64,000 nucleotides of DNA, taken from Escallonia rubra. Taxonomy: Eukaryota > Streptophyta > Magnoliopsida > Escalloniales > Escalloniaceae. The position numbers were made by a program, and so were the translations under genes. This document shows, piece after piece, positions 1 to 9,694 of this stretch (position 1 is its first letter; each line of letters starts with the position of its first letter). Location: positions 210,891-274,890 of the forward strand of contig JAVXUO010003158.1 in the NCBI GenBank assembly GCA_033065855.1, given 5' to 3'. A model generated the notes under the pieces. The model worked only from the letters and a program-made list of their open reading frames with translations. It had not been told where the DNA came from and did not search any database.

Positions 1-365
1 ATCCTCTCTTTGTCTTAACAAAGTTAAGAATGCCTTCATTTTTCCTGGCAAATTTGCAATGACCGACATTTTAGAAATTAACATGGCCAAGAAAATGCTA
101 AAGCTATCTCTTATTAGAATGAGGTTTAGCATCAATGATGGCCTTGGATTTATTCATATCAGTCTCAATCCCTTTTTGATGGACTAATAAATCTAAGAAG
201 TTCCCCACGAAAACGCCAAAGGCACATTTCAGTGGGTTTATTTTCAACCCATGACGTCTCATCTTGACGAAGACATTTTTCAAATGTTGCATATGTTCTT
301 GTTAGTCATTCGATTTTACTAACACATCATCAAAATAAACTTCTAAAAACTTCCCGATCATGGCA
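1..365 (-). pseudogene. Ty3/gypsy reverse transcriptase fragment
   Basis: Read on the minus strand from about 365 down to 1, this encodes part of a gypsy-type reverse transcriptase. The catalytic box is visible as VYFDDVLVKS near 315-345. It is followed by an in-frame stop and then HMQHLKNVF, GLKINPLKCAFG and FLDLLVHQKGIE, the order seen in the palm/thumb of plant gypsy RTs. The stop just after the YFDD box and the absence of protease, RNase H and integrase in the window show a dead fragment that runs off the left edge. In a live element this enzyme would copy element RNA into DNA in virus-like particles. Confidence 0.85.
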
Positions 366-868
366 TAGTGTCACGGAGTTTCTCAATAGATTCCAAATAA
401 TACTAAATTCAATCACCAAAAAGTCGAGATTTCAGGGATCTTGCTTCTAGATAAATCTTAACTCAAGAATCAGAACGTACCTCTTATCTTAGATTTCACG
501 CCAAAAGTCTGTTGCGAAGGAGACTATCGATTGTTCTTCTCATAAGCCCAAAAATAAAAGTAATGATACGTTCAAGCCACCTAAACCCTAAATAAAATTT
601 AATGAATATATTTTTAGAAATACCGATCACGTCCCTAAGTTATCTAATTTTGCAAAAATGGGTTTAAGCTTAGTTCAATCACATACCGTCACTAGGACTC
701 CATCGTAAATCGTTTCAATAACATTAAATAATAAAATTGGTCTATCAATTAAAGTAATACAATGTCAAGTCTATACCCCTAGGGTCAAATGAGTAAAAAT
801 TAAGCTCAAAAATTTTTTGACAATAAAATCTTAATTTCACCGAAATTCAAAATTTTTGGGGTATTACA
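366..868 (-). mobile_element. LTR-like fragment upstream of the gypsy RT piece
   Basis: On the minus strand this begins near 868 with TGTAATACCCC and continues AT-rich towards the RT fragment. The opening resembles TGTAACGCCCCG at the start of the solo LTR at 36883 and is typical of many plant gypsy LTRs. The other LTR boundary, primer-binding site and gag are not visible, so it is either truncated or joined to the RT fragment by deletion. Only the start motif and position support the call. Confidence 0.35.
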
Positions 869-1677
869 ATAACAACCACTTAGTTATCAACACTGTTCTA
901 CGGCTCTAAATTTTTGTTGTCCTCGGCTTTGTTTTCAACCTCTAGGATCTTAAAAGAGCTGCCAAGATATGGGGGATTCAAGGAGTAACAATATCAAAAG
1001 GAGCCTCTAAAGTAGGCATAACGATCTTACCATCAATAGGTTCTAGAAGCCAGTTACAAATATTTTCCTTCCTCGTCCTCACTTTCTGATTTTCTCTGAC
1101 CAAGTCCTCTGTAAATCAATAACCTTTCGGGTACTATACGAGGCTTCTACAGCAAGTTATTTATTTCAAATCAATAACCTCCGGCTTGTGGTCCCTTATT
1201 GGGAAGCTTTCAGGATAACAATCAGAGGTTGTGCAAGGTCTTTATCAGTCTTAGGCTTTAATATCATGACCATGCAAATGACAATTAGAGCCAAGCCAGA
1301 CTGAAATATGAAGGAGAGATTCTTCCAAGGCCTACCCAAGTATGCAATGGTAGCAGCTCTGATAAGTCTATTCAAGCACATGCCCTAGCAGCAACAGGAT
1401 GCTGTTAGCTTAAACGGGCTAGGGCAATGGAAGAAAGGGTGGTTGTGAATTCAAATAGAGGGCGAGGTTCACCAGCAGGGACCAACCAGGACTCATATAG
1501 GCTTTGCCACGGTGAAGACAAGCTGCCAGCGTCTGAAGAATGATGGGCTTTTGGGAGGGATCCACAGGCTTTGATTGGTTGTTGGCCTCTCAGTTGTTCA
1601 TGTTCAAACGGATCCCTCAGTCTTTGAGTCAAAGATAATATGGAGAGACGGGGTTCAATTTTATGCCATCTTTAACC
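869..1677. other. Unassigned AT-rich stretch
   Basis: No supported gene. Two short minus-strand open frames (1196-1381, 1405-1632) show no recognisable domain, splice context or codon pattern. The stretch lies between the gypsy fragment and the nested Mutator-type elements and is probably degraded repeat DNA. The last nine bases (1669-1677) are the left target duplication of the next element. Confidence 0.5.
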
Positions 1678-3570
1678 AGGGGCGGATCCAGAAAGTCTAA
1701 TTAGGGAGTGCCAAAAAATCATAAAAAAAATTTGATGGCTAACATAAAAGAATTCAAGAGATTCAAGTTCACATAACACGTGAATAAGATTAAAAAAAAC
1801 ACATTATAATTAGCTTCACTATTGAATACATTCAATACAAAATTGATTGTTTAATTTAGGGATAATATCATTTTACTCCCCTGAACTATCCCCGTTTTGT
1901 TATTTTAGTCCCTGCATTTTAAAATTCGTTAAATCAGTCCCTGTACTTTGTGCCGTCATCAATTTAGTCCCTCCCGTTAGCATTTCTGTTAAATAATGAA
2001 AAAATATGGGATAATACCATTTTAGTCCCTGAACTATCCCCGCTTTTTTATTTTGGTCCCTGTACTTTAAAGTTCGTTAAATCAGTCCATGTACTTTGCA
2101 TCGTCATTAATTTAGTCCCTCCGTTAGCATTTCTGTTATAAATTTAGGGATATTTTTGTCAAGCCCTAACCTTATAGTCCTCAACCTCTCCCCTTACCTT
2201 TCTCTCTCTTCTCTTTTTCCCCATCTTCCTTTCCTCCCTCTCTTCACCACCAAAATCATGAACTCCAAATTTCATCCCTTTAAAACTAAACCCATCAATC
2301 ATCTTCCACTACAATTACATATGACTCACCACATGGAACATCTCTTACCTGATTTAACATACCCTTCCTCCTCCCTCTCAACACCAACACCCCAATTACA
2401 GCAAAGGAAACTAGGAAGCCCACCCAATTCCTTCCATTCTCAGATCTGTAACGAAAAATGACAAGAATCTGCAAAGGAAACCCAGAAAGGTCACCCATCT
2501 CTATGGAGGGCTTATGCATTCCACCAATTGCTAAAGAAAAGGCAGAAGCGGTGATGGTTGATTTACGGTGGTCGCAGCAGATGTGGGGGAAGAAGAATGG
2601 GGGAGAGTGGGGGGTTAATGACAGGTATGATGAACAGGTCTTCTTGTGGCTGAGAATGGTGGTGATCGAACAGCTGGTGGTGATGGTTGATTTATGGTGG
2701 TGGTAGCAATGGTGGAAAGGCGGTCCGGGGGGGGGGGGGGGGGTGTGGGTTGGGGGACGGCAGAAAGGGAATATATATGAAATATTTTTTCATTATTTGA
2801 CTAAAATACCCCCGAGTTCTAACAGAAATGCTAACGGAGGGACTAAATTAATGACGATGCAAAGTAAATGGACTGATTTAACGAACTTTAAAGTACAGGG
2901 ACCAAAATAAAAAATCGGGGATAGTTCAGGGACTAAAATGGTATTATCTCATATTTTTTCATTATTTAACAGAAATGCTAACGGGAGGGACTAAATTGAT
3001 GACGGCACAAAGTACAGGGACTGATTTAACGAATTTTAAAATGCAGGGACCAAAATAACAAAACGGGAATAGTTCAGGGGAGTAAAATGGTATTATCCCT
3101 TTAACTTAACTACTAAATATATTTTCACTATGCATAGTGATTTATTTAACTTGCTAAGGTTAGTCAACGATAAATTACTAATTTTGTATGAAAAAATCTT
3201 AACTCTTACTGTATAGATATATAACTAATGTGATTATTAATTATATAAGTACATTAATCATGTATAAGTCTATAAGAATTTAAACTAAAAAGAAGTAACC
3301 TTAATCTATTCTTCTTTTTTGGTAATATGGAGATTTAGAATTTAAGATCTGCGTTGGAAAAATGAAGATAAAACAAGAAAATGACAAAGACAGAGATTAT
3401 CACAAAGCACAAAGCGTAAAAAAACACATTAAAATGAAGTCCTAATAAATTAGTGTTACAATATAATGGCATTTTTATAAGTATCTAAAACATATTTATC
3501 CTTAATCTAAGAAACTAACAAAAAATTTCAAGAGTATTGAGGGGTGCCATCATGGGGGTGGTCCGCCCCG
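1678..3570. mobile_element. Outer Mutator-like non-autonomous transposon
   Basis: The termini are inverted: the left end reads aggggcggatcca and the right end, reverse-complemented, reads cggggcggacca. The element is flanked by a perfect 9-bp direct repeat, tctttaacc, at 1669-1677 and 3571-3579, as expected for a Mutator-type insertion. If one terminal base were assigned differently the duplication would be 8 bp and hAT would be possible. Without the inner element at 1859-3099 the original insert was only about 640 bp with no transposase, so it was non-autonomous. The same ggggcgga...tccgcccc type of end recurs at 19262-20216. Confidence 0.75.
1859..3099. mobile_element. Inner Mutator-type element with ~290-bp duplicated inverted repeats
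   Basis: A 1241-bp element inserted inside the outer one. Its ends are long inverted repeats (about 1859-2150 and 2805-3099) starting gggataatatcattttact. Each arm contains two tandem versions of the same module ('ttagtccctgaactatcccc ... ttagtccctcc(c)gttagcatttctgtta'). Flanks are tttaattta (1850-1858) and tttaactta (3100-3108), a 9-bp duplication with one mismatch. The middle has open frames (2156-2461, 2458-2706) without recognisable domains and a run of about 17 G near 2727-2743. No transposase is present. It may hold captured host DNA, but I recognise none. Confidence 0.8.
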
Positions 3571-3875
3571 TCTTTAACCCATCCGAACATGTGAAAAAAA
3601 GTTTGGTAGGCAAAAATGACTAGCTCTTCGTGGTACAACCCACATGGGCTGAAAAGCTTACGTACGTAATTGGCTCCGGTTGACCGTCCATAGCCAAGTT
3701 AACGTTCACTTCACAGAAAATGACGTAGCTTACTATCACTAAAGCCTACAAACCAAGCACACATTTCACCACAGTAACATCTCAACCTATCTTTCGAAAG
3801 CTTCCACTTCCCTTTGCTTTACAGAACAGTGACATTTCATGCACCTGCCAACAAAAAACTCCTATCCTACTGTAC

Positions 3876-4295
3876 ATGGCTATATGTTTTAACCGAAAAA
3901 TCTTGAAAGCCGGGATAGGACTTTCATGCTTCAATCATCTACATAAGCGATGTGGATCTGCTGCAATCTTCACTCCAGCTTCTGATCACACAGCAGCCCT
4001 AGCTAAAGGAATCCTAACTGTGGTAAAATGGGCGAAGAATAGGAATTTATTTCATATTAAACTGCTTACTAATTCCAAGCTTCTCCTATCTCAGATAACG
4101 GACACTGAAGATATCCCAGCTCAAGTGACACCAATTCTCTATGACACCTGTTATATTATAAATAACCTTCACTACTGCAGCATTGACAGGACTACAAATT
4201 TGCATCTTAAAGAGGCCAGATCTTTAGCAGCTTTTGCGTGTCATGCCCGTATCCCCGTATATCAAGACTGGGTGCATGAGACAATGCTGCAATGA
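3876..4295 (+). pseudogene. LINE-derived RNase H-like (RVT_3 type) fragment
   Basis: The 139-residue frame resembles the RNase H-like domain at the end of plant non-LTR retrotransposon polyproteins. It carries an A-x-AKGILTVVKWAKN helix, the strand-turn IKLLTNSKLLLSQI (usually ...ESDSKLLV...), and a terminal ARSLAAFA segment (usually AHxLAxxA). The N-terminal catalytic strand (DGS/DAA) is not preserved and one acidic residue (D to N in 'TNSK') looks replaced, so activity is unlikely. The following 3' sequence ends in an A-rich run near 4495-4503 followed by GATA repeats, as LINE tails often do. A domesticated plant RNase H-like gene is less likely because no start context or upstream exon is evident. 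Confidence 0.6.
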
Positions 4296-4510
4296 GATCT
4301 CTTTCTCTCTCTCTCTACATCATATTTGTGTTCCCTCATTTTGCAAAACTTCTTGTTTGGTGTCACTTGTATCTTTTGCTACTTTCACTTTGTATCTGTT
4401 TGCTTTCCCTTTGTATCTATTTTGTATCTGTAGTGCCGATGTAATGGCGCCCTCTGTAACCGCTTTTATTATCTATGCAATTCTCTCGTTTATTAAAAAA
4501 AAATGTTCCA
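4296..4510 (+). mobile_element. Probable LINE 3' tail
   Basis: Pyrimidine-rich 3' sequence directly after the RNase H-like frame, ending in ttattaaaaaaaaa near 4503. A short (GATA)n tract follows at 4543-4562. The position fits the 3' untranslated region and poly(A) of a LINE. No matching target duplication was found. Confidence 0.4.
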
Positions 4511-4562
4511 ACCAGAATGTATCATGTCACTTAGGATTTATTATATAGATAGATAGATAGAT

Positions 4563-5100
4563 TGGTAAGAAGTAACACTACTCCCAACTAGAATGTTACT
4601 CTTCTTAAATAATAGATCATCTATATTTGTAATCAATTGCGAGTCCATGGTAGCATTCCGAGATTATAGTATGTAAGTACGATGTACCGTTATCTCAAAA
4701 TTGTTTGGTTGCATTATTGCTTCAAAATTGCGTATTTGCACTATTGCTTGTGACTAGCACTATCACTATGGATTGCGTATTGACCAAGGTCTATATGCAA
4801 CTAATCCGGTGTTTTTTTTTAGTGTCACTAAAATTCTTAGTCACAAAACTTAAAGGGCATACATTTACTTCAATAGATATAAATGATGGCAAGAACATAC
4901 GCAGTTACCGGAATTTTTAAAGAAGTGCACGAGTAGTATTTCTCCATTACTCATGGCCTAATGGCTACAAGCAGATCGGTTGTGGCATGACAGAATACAT
5001 AAACAGGAAACATTCTTACAACTCGAAGTAACAGTGATACTAGTAAAAACTGATGCATGAAAGCCAGAAATAATAGAAAAGATAACAGTACACACAAGCT
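4563..5100. other. Intergenic stretch downstream of the proline-rich gene
   Basis: No supported gene. The ORF at 4705-4920 is short with no known domain. It separates the LINE remnant from the 3' end of the proline-rich gene, whose poly(A) signal lies at its right edge. Confidence 0.5.
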
Positions 5101-5106
5101 GCTAGT

Positions 5107-5112
5107 TTTATT
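5107..5112 (-). terminator. Polyadenylation signal of the proline-rich gene
   Basis: Minus-strand AATAAA lies about 55 nt after the stop codon at 5165. Spacing and exact match make it the likely poly(A) signal of the gene at 5165-5569. Confidence 0.55.
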
Positions 5113-5164
5113 TTAATACAGTACTACTTATGCTCTGCAACCATCACATAACCAAGTAAAATTC

Positions 5165-5569
5165 TTAGTTGCCACCCTCGGGAGGATGCTTGTGGTGTGG
5201 TGGATGCCTTCCATGATGGGGTGGCTTGTGTGAATCTTCAGTGTTCACTGGCGGAGGGTGAACTGGCGGCTTGTGACCCGGCGGCGGCCTTACCCGTGGT
5301 GGTAATGGCCCTTGCTTTGGAGGTTTATGATTATCTTCGGGCGTTACTGGTGGCTTGTGCTTCGGAGGCGGCCTTGGCTTGCCGTGGTGAGGTTTATGGC
5401 CATCTTCTATGTATGGAGGTGGCTTGTGACCACCTGGTGGTGGTTTGTGGCCTGGTGGTGGTTTGTGAATAGGTCCTGGTGGTTTGTATCCAGGAGGTTT
5501 GTGATCAGCAAGTGAAGTGGTGAGAAGCACCAAAGCAAGGAGAAGGACCAAGAAGTGTGTAGTAGACAT
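5165..5569 (-). CDS. Secreted proline-rich (HKPPP-repeat) cell-wall protein
   Basis: Single-exon 134-residue protein. Residues 1-21 (MSTTHFLVLLLALVLLTTSLA) form a clear signal peptide. The mature chain starts DHKPPGYKPPG and is built almost entirely of HKPP/HKPPP/GHKPPP modules with His, Gly and Arg spacers and periodic acidic spacers (YIEDG, TPEDN, NTEDS). It ends HHKHPPEGGN. Composition and layout match plant repetitive proline-rich/early nodulin-75-like proteins, which are exported to the cell wall, hydroxylated on proline and cross-linked there. The start is the first ATG after a TATA box at 5608-5617, and a poly(A) signal follows the stop. The reading frame is intact. The exact member of this fast-evolving family, and its tissue, cannot be told. 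The opposite-strand open frames are shadows. Confidence 0.85.
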   Translation of the reverse strand: MSTTHFLVLLLALVLLTTSLADHKPPGYKPPGPIHKPPPGHKPPPGGHKPPPYIEDGHKPHHGKPRPPPKHKPPVTPEDNHKPPKQGPLPPRVRPPPGHKPPVHPPPVNTEDSHKPPHHGRHPPHHKHPPEGGN

Positions 5570-5607
5570 CTTTGGTCTAAGATGGTGAACAAGGCATACA
5601 TTTGTGC

Positions 5608-5617
5608 CCTTTTATAG
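5608..5617 (-). promoter_or_regulatory. TATA box of the proline-rich gene
   Basis: Minus-strand CTATAAAAGG lies about 40 nt upstream of the ATG codon at 5569. It is a strong consensus TATA box and implies a very short 5' leader. Confidence 0.75.
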
Positions 5618-5633
5618 CCGATTCAGGCCAATG

Positions 5634-5639
5634 CACGTG
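5634..5639. promoter_or_regulatory. G-box (CACGTG) upstream of the TATA box
   Basis: A palindromic CACGTG sits about 20 bp upstream of the TATA box. In plants this core binds bHLH and bZIP factors, often for light or stress responses. That it acts here is inference from position. Confidence 0.45.
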
Positions 5640-5931
5640 ATACATATAGCTCCTCAATCGACTTTCTGAATTATTTTTTCTTGGTATCAGTGCAGAGTTA
5701 GGTGGTGTCATTGGTAAAGTAAGATAGTTTGATGATAAGTTTCATCGAGGACCATAAAAGGGTTGCTGTGCTGCATAGCCAATGCGAGTGAGCCACAATG
5801 TGTTGGTCGCTATTGCTTTCGATTGTTACTTGTAACTAAATTTGATTGGCATTTTGATAATACCGAGTGAAACGCAATTGGCATATCTATTGTGATAATG
5901 TGTCTTGGATAAAAAACCCAGAATGTGTGAA

Positions 5932-6250
5932 TGTCCCACATCGGTTATTCAGAGAAAGTCAATACTTATCTCTAAGTATATATATGTTGTCTTGTATTGT
6001 GTTTTAAGTACAAGAGAAAAGAGAGAAGAGTTGGAAGAGTCTTTCTTTGAAGAGACAAGAGAGAAAAGTCCTTCTTTGAGTGAAATTGCTGCTACCACTG
6101 TGGAGTAGGCTTTCGCCGAACCAAGTATTGTGTCTTTATTTTTTGTTATTGTTTTCGATTCTTTTCTTTTATTACTTGGTGCAAAATCTAGTATATTCCT
6201 TTACATCTATCTCTACTATTATTGAGGGAGAAGACATTTATGACGAAACC
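5932..6250 (+). mobile_element. Possible copia-type LTR (solo or truncated)
   Basis: The stretch opens with TGTCCCACATCGG, a common start of plant LTR elements. It continues through purine-rich 'gagaaaagagagaagag' DNA to 'ggagtaggctttcgccgaac', which resembles the leader segment found in or after many copia LTRs. The right end is not clear and no target duplication was found. Confidence 0.4.
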
Positions 6251-6960
6251 TTTTTTAGAACTTTCAATTACATCCTTCCACATTCTACTAACTTCAAATT
6301 TAAAAAGAAAAGAAAAGTTAACAATGGTCATTGTTGGAATATTCACAATATTTTACGAATGATCACTTTACTCCACTACTGTTAAAACTTGTTTTTCATC
6401 TCTATTGTTCCAACAACTTCATCAAAATATCGGATCGTCAACATGCTTACTTGAATTTTACTGCTCCTTCCCTCTTGATTTCCATTTTCGTGGTGCACTT
6501 TTTGTTATTTGTATCTACTAGATTTGCATATGTTTGGTTAGCTTATGTTTTTCTCAACTATCGATTTTTGCCGAGAACGCTAGAACTATTATTAAGAGAG
6601 AGCATCCTTATGATGAAGTCTTTCTTGAACATCCAATTATACCCCTTCATAATATACTAATTTTAAATTAATAAAAAGTTAATTAAGGTCTATATTCGTT
6701 TAACACTTATTCTTCATTTACATTATTCCAACGACTCCACCAAAATATCCATCGGTCAATATTTTTGCGCGATTCCTACGACTCCTTCCCTCTCTGTCTC
6801 CAACTTCATGGTAAATTGATTTTCCTTCTCATGCATCTTTACTTCTTGTATCGATCAAATTTACTTAGAATCTTTTGTAATTGTACACTCATTGCGTGCG
6901 TCAACAATCCTAATTATATTACTATTGGCTGTGCTTTAGGCCAGTGAGAGTACAACTTTT
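6224..6960 (+). repeat. Diverged tandem duplication of about 370 bp
   Basis: Two adjacent units share ordered similarity. 'gagggagaagacatttatga' (6224) pairs with 'gagagcatccttatgatga' (6597). 'ttgttccaacaacttcatca' (6405) pairs with 'cattattccaacgactccac' (6721). 'actgctccttccctcttga' pairs with 'acgactccttccctctctg'. Open frames here are not conserved between the units, arguing against coding function. Confidence 0.55.
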
Positions 6961-8900
6961 TTTACATTTTCAAGTTAATTAATTAGCTCCATCTTTATCT
7001 TCTTTCAATTCTCTTTGTTTTTTGCTGGGTTCGATTACTTTTTGACTTCCTGCTTTCTTTTTGTTTTGGCCATGATCTTCCATCCTATGAGATCTTGCTG
7101 TCAGATCCAGCTAAACACTTAAATACTCAAGCACTTTTCAGAAAGATGAGATTAAGTTTATCATATACTTAGAGTCAAGCCGATTAAGACACGGAAAATT
7201 AGTCAATAAACAGCACGCAAGGGGGTAGAGAAAGACAACCAAATTGGTACTGTCTACCCTAAAGATTAATTGGCCTATCTTAACTGAGAAGGTGGTGGAT
7301 GATGCTTACATGTTAAAGTCTATCTCTTACCGACATGAACTTTACATTTTGTCCATACTAAAGCACAAATTTCACACTGGCGTTTCTTGATTTCCCACTA
7401 CACTTGGGATGGTGACAGTGAGAATTTTCGTGATCCTTTGAGGCACGTACACTACTAAACTTTAGACTTGCAATGACGGTGAAGCGTTAAATTACAACCA
7501 AGCATGGATTTCTGCCACTAAATTGTATATGGTCTCGGTTTTATTCCAAGTACATTAATTGGTCATAAAGGGTTACATTTTTTTAATAGTAGGCCGCATG
7601 TGCGATGCAAACGTAACAAATGACGACGTTTGACAAAAATGAGATAATGGCTTCGAAAAATCATAATCTCCGGTTCTCTCAACTTTATGATCGAGGTCAA
7701 TTATGGTTGTTAAATTGAATTGAAGTTCAAAGTGCAAGTTCTGAACTCCAAAAGTAAGAGCGGAAAATCTTCTTTTACTTTGGGAGAATTTTTCCTTGTA
7801 AATTCAAAATCAAAATATCTATGGATTTTGCACTATTGATGAAAAATAGCCAAACTGTTGAGAGCGTAGAGCACTATAACTAAAAGTTGTTGCTAATGAT
7901 GTTTGTACGTGGAAGTTTTTGCTAGCTGCAATTGTTAGTAGCTCATAGTTCCAATTTCTCTCTTCAGTGGGCAGCGGCCTCCGGTATATCCTTGGCATAT
8001 GTGATATTACGATGTGACAAGCATGATCTTCCCATCACTTTTATTTTGAAGTAAAAAATGAACAAATATTTTAAAATTTCAGATTGACGCATTTAGTCAA
8101 AAGTAGAAGGGGTATAAAATTTGGCACTACCATGCGATTGTAAGGCTTTCTTGATAGTATAATCATTTGCCTTTTCTTTGATTTCTAGCCTACAAGGTAG
8201 AGTTCAATTCAAAAGCAAACGACATGATGAAGAAGTGGTATATATGTAAAGGAAATGGCAGCTATATATGTGCATAAACCTTTGTTTTTAAGATTCAAAT
8301 CTTAGAGAAGTGGAAGAGGACGAACCCTTCTTAGTTCTTAATTAAAGAAGCTATGGTGATACTTAATTAACAATTAGTGGTATGAGAATTCTTTTTATAC
8401 TTATTGGGGCATAAGGGTCTAAAAAAATAATGTTCAAAAATCCATGATTCTAGTACTAGTAGTATGTTTTGTTGTCTAGTGAACAAGAAAAACGTAGTGT
8501 GAACTATGAGAGCAAGTTCTTGCAAATCGACTCAAAGATCTTCCATGCCGTGCTTTCTTTCGGCCGTCGTAGAATTTTGTCCCTTACTTTGTAAAAGCTA
8601 TCCTCTTTTCGTCTGTAAAATTTACTTTATAGAAGCTATGATCTTCTCTCTGATCTTCTGATTAAATCAATTCAACTTGCTACGCGCTCGGCTTTGCAAA
8701 CACTATCTTTCCAGACAGCTAAATTTTGTGTATGTTTACTTAATTGAAGAGTCCGTATAAAATTTGACTTTGTGTGACTAGACAGGTAAAGCAAAAGCTA
8801 CAAGCTCTCGCTATTGCAGGATCTGAGAAAAGGTTACATGAACGTAGCTTTCCAACAAACTCATCCTGCTCTCCTTGTCACTGTAAAAACACTATGTGCG
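6961..8900. other. Long stretch without recognisable features
   Basis: AT-rich intergenic DNA. I see no coding exon, tRNA, LTR or terminal inverted repeat here; the only open frame (8814-9020) runs into the MITE that follows. It may contain promoter sequence or decayed repeats that cannot be identified by eye. Confidence 0.5.
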
Positions 8901-9348
8901 ACTCTGTTTGAAAACGTTTTCGTTTTCAGTTTTTTCTCTAATTTTATAAACTGGAGAAAAAAAACGCGTTTGACACACAAATTTTTTTATTTTTTTTTCA
9001 GTTTTGAAAACCAGTTTTAAAACAGAGTTTTATTTGAAAACTCTCATTTAGGAGTTTTGGATTTTCAGTTTTGATTTTTATTTTGAGACCACCACAGCCG
9101 CCACCGGCAGGTCATTGCCTACCGCCTGGGGACCACAGCCGACGACCGCCACCGGCCACCCCGCCAGCCACTGCCACGCCCCACCACCGCCACCGCAAAC
9201 CACCAGCAAAAAAAAATTCAAAATAAAAATTAGATAATCAAACACCCAAAAAGAAAAATTCAAAATAAAAACTAAACTAGTTTTGATTTGATTTGATTTT
9301 TTTTTTTTAAATAAAAAACCAAAACTGGAAGTGATTTCAAACGCTACC
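8901..9348 (-). mobile_element. AT-arm/GC-core MITE-like element, copy A
   Basis: In minus orientation the element starts ggtagcgtttgaaatcac and ends ...ttcaaacagagt, giving imperfect inverted ends (gcgtttgaaa / ctctgtttgaaa). Two AT-rich arms flank a GC-rich core of GGTGGC/GCCGGTGGC-like triplets (about 9090-9200). The core is bracketed by conserved 'ttattttgaattttt' and 'gtctcaaaataaaaat'. It is clearly collinear with copy C at 62168-62664, which starts with the same 18 bases, and related to copy B at 44770-45457. No transposase and no convincing target duplication are visible. The 9078-9263 frame is a by-product of the triplet core. Confidence 0.65.
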
Positions 9349-9694
9349 TAAATTATCTACTTTATCCGATTTAATGTTGCACGGTTCAACAAGCTTTGGA
9401 ACTCATAATTCTGCTTCAACATTGATTTGGACTTACAGGTGCTTCTGAGTAAACATCAAAATAATCGAATCAACATTAGCTTTATAAGTTTCCAGAACAG
9501 ATTTTGTTTCATAGTTATTTGATCTTGCCAAATTTTACATCTTAACCACAATTTTACAAGGAGTTATATGCTAGAGAGGGTGCAACTTCAATTGCATGGT
9601 GCCACAGAAAACTAGCTAAGATAGTATGTACAACTTTCTGCGAGGAGCTTGGTTGCTGTTATTTCTATTTGCAATTCATGTCGCTGCCTCGTGC

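Noticed and set aside
2156..2706. Two plus-strand frames of 82-101 codons
   Set aside because: Internal to a Mutator-type element; low-complexity Leu/Pro/Ser or Trp/Val content, no recognisable captured gene.
5197..5515. Plus-strand frames opposite the proline-rich gene
   Set aside because: Antisense shadow of the HKPPP repeats; the minus-strand frame has signal peptide, TATA box and poly(A) signal.
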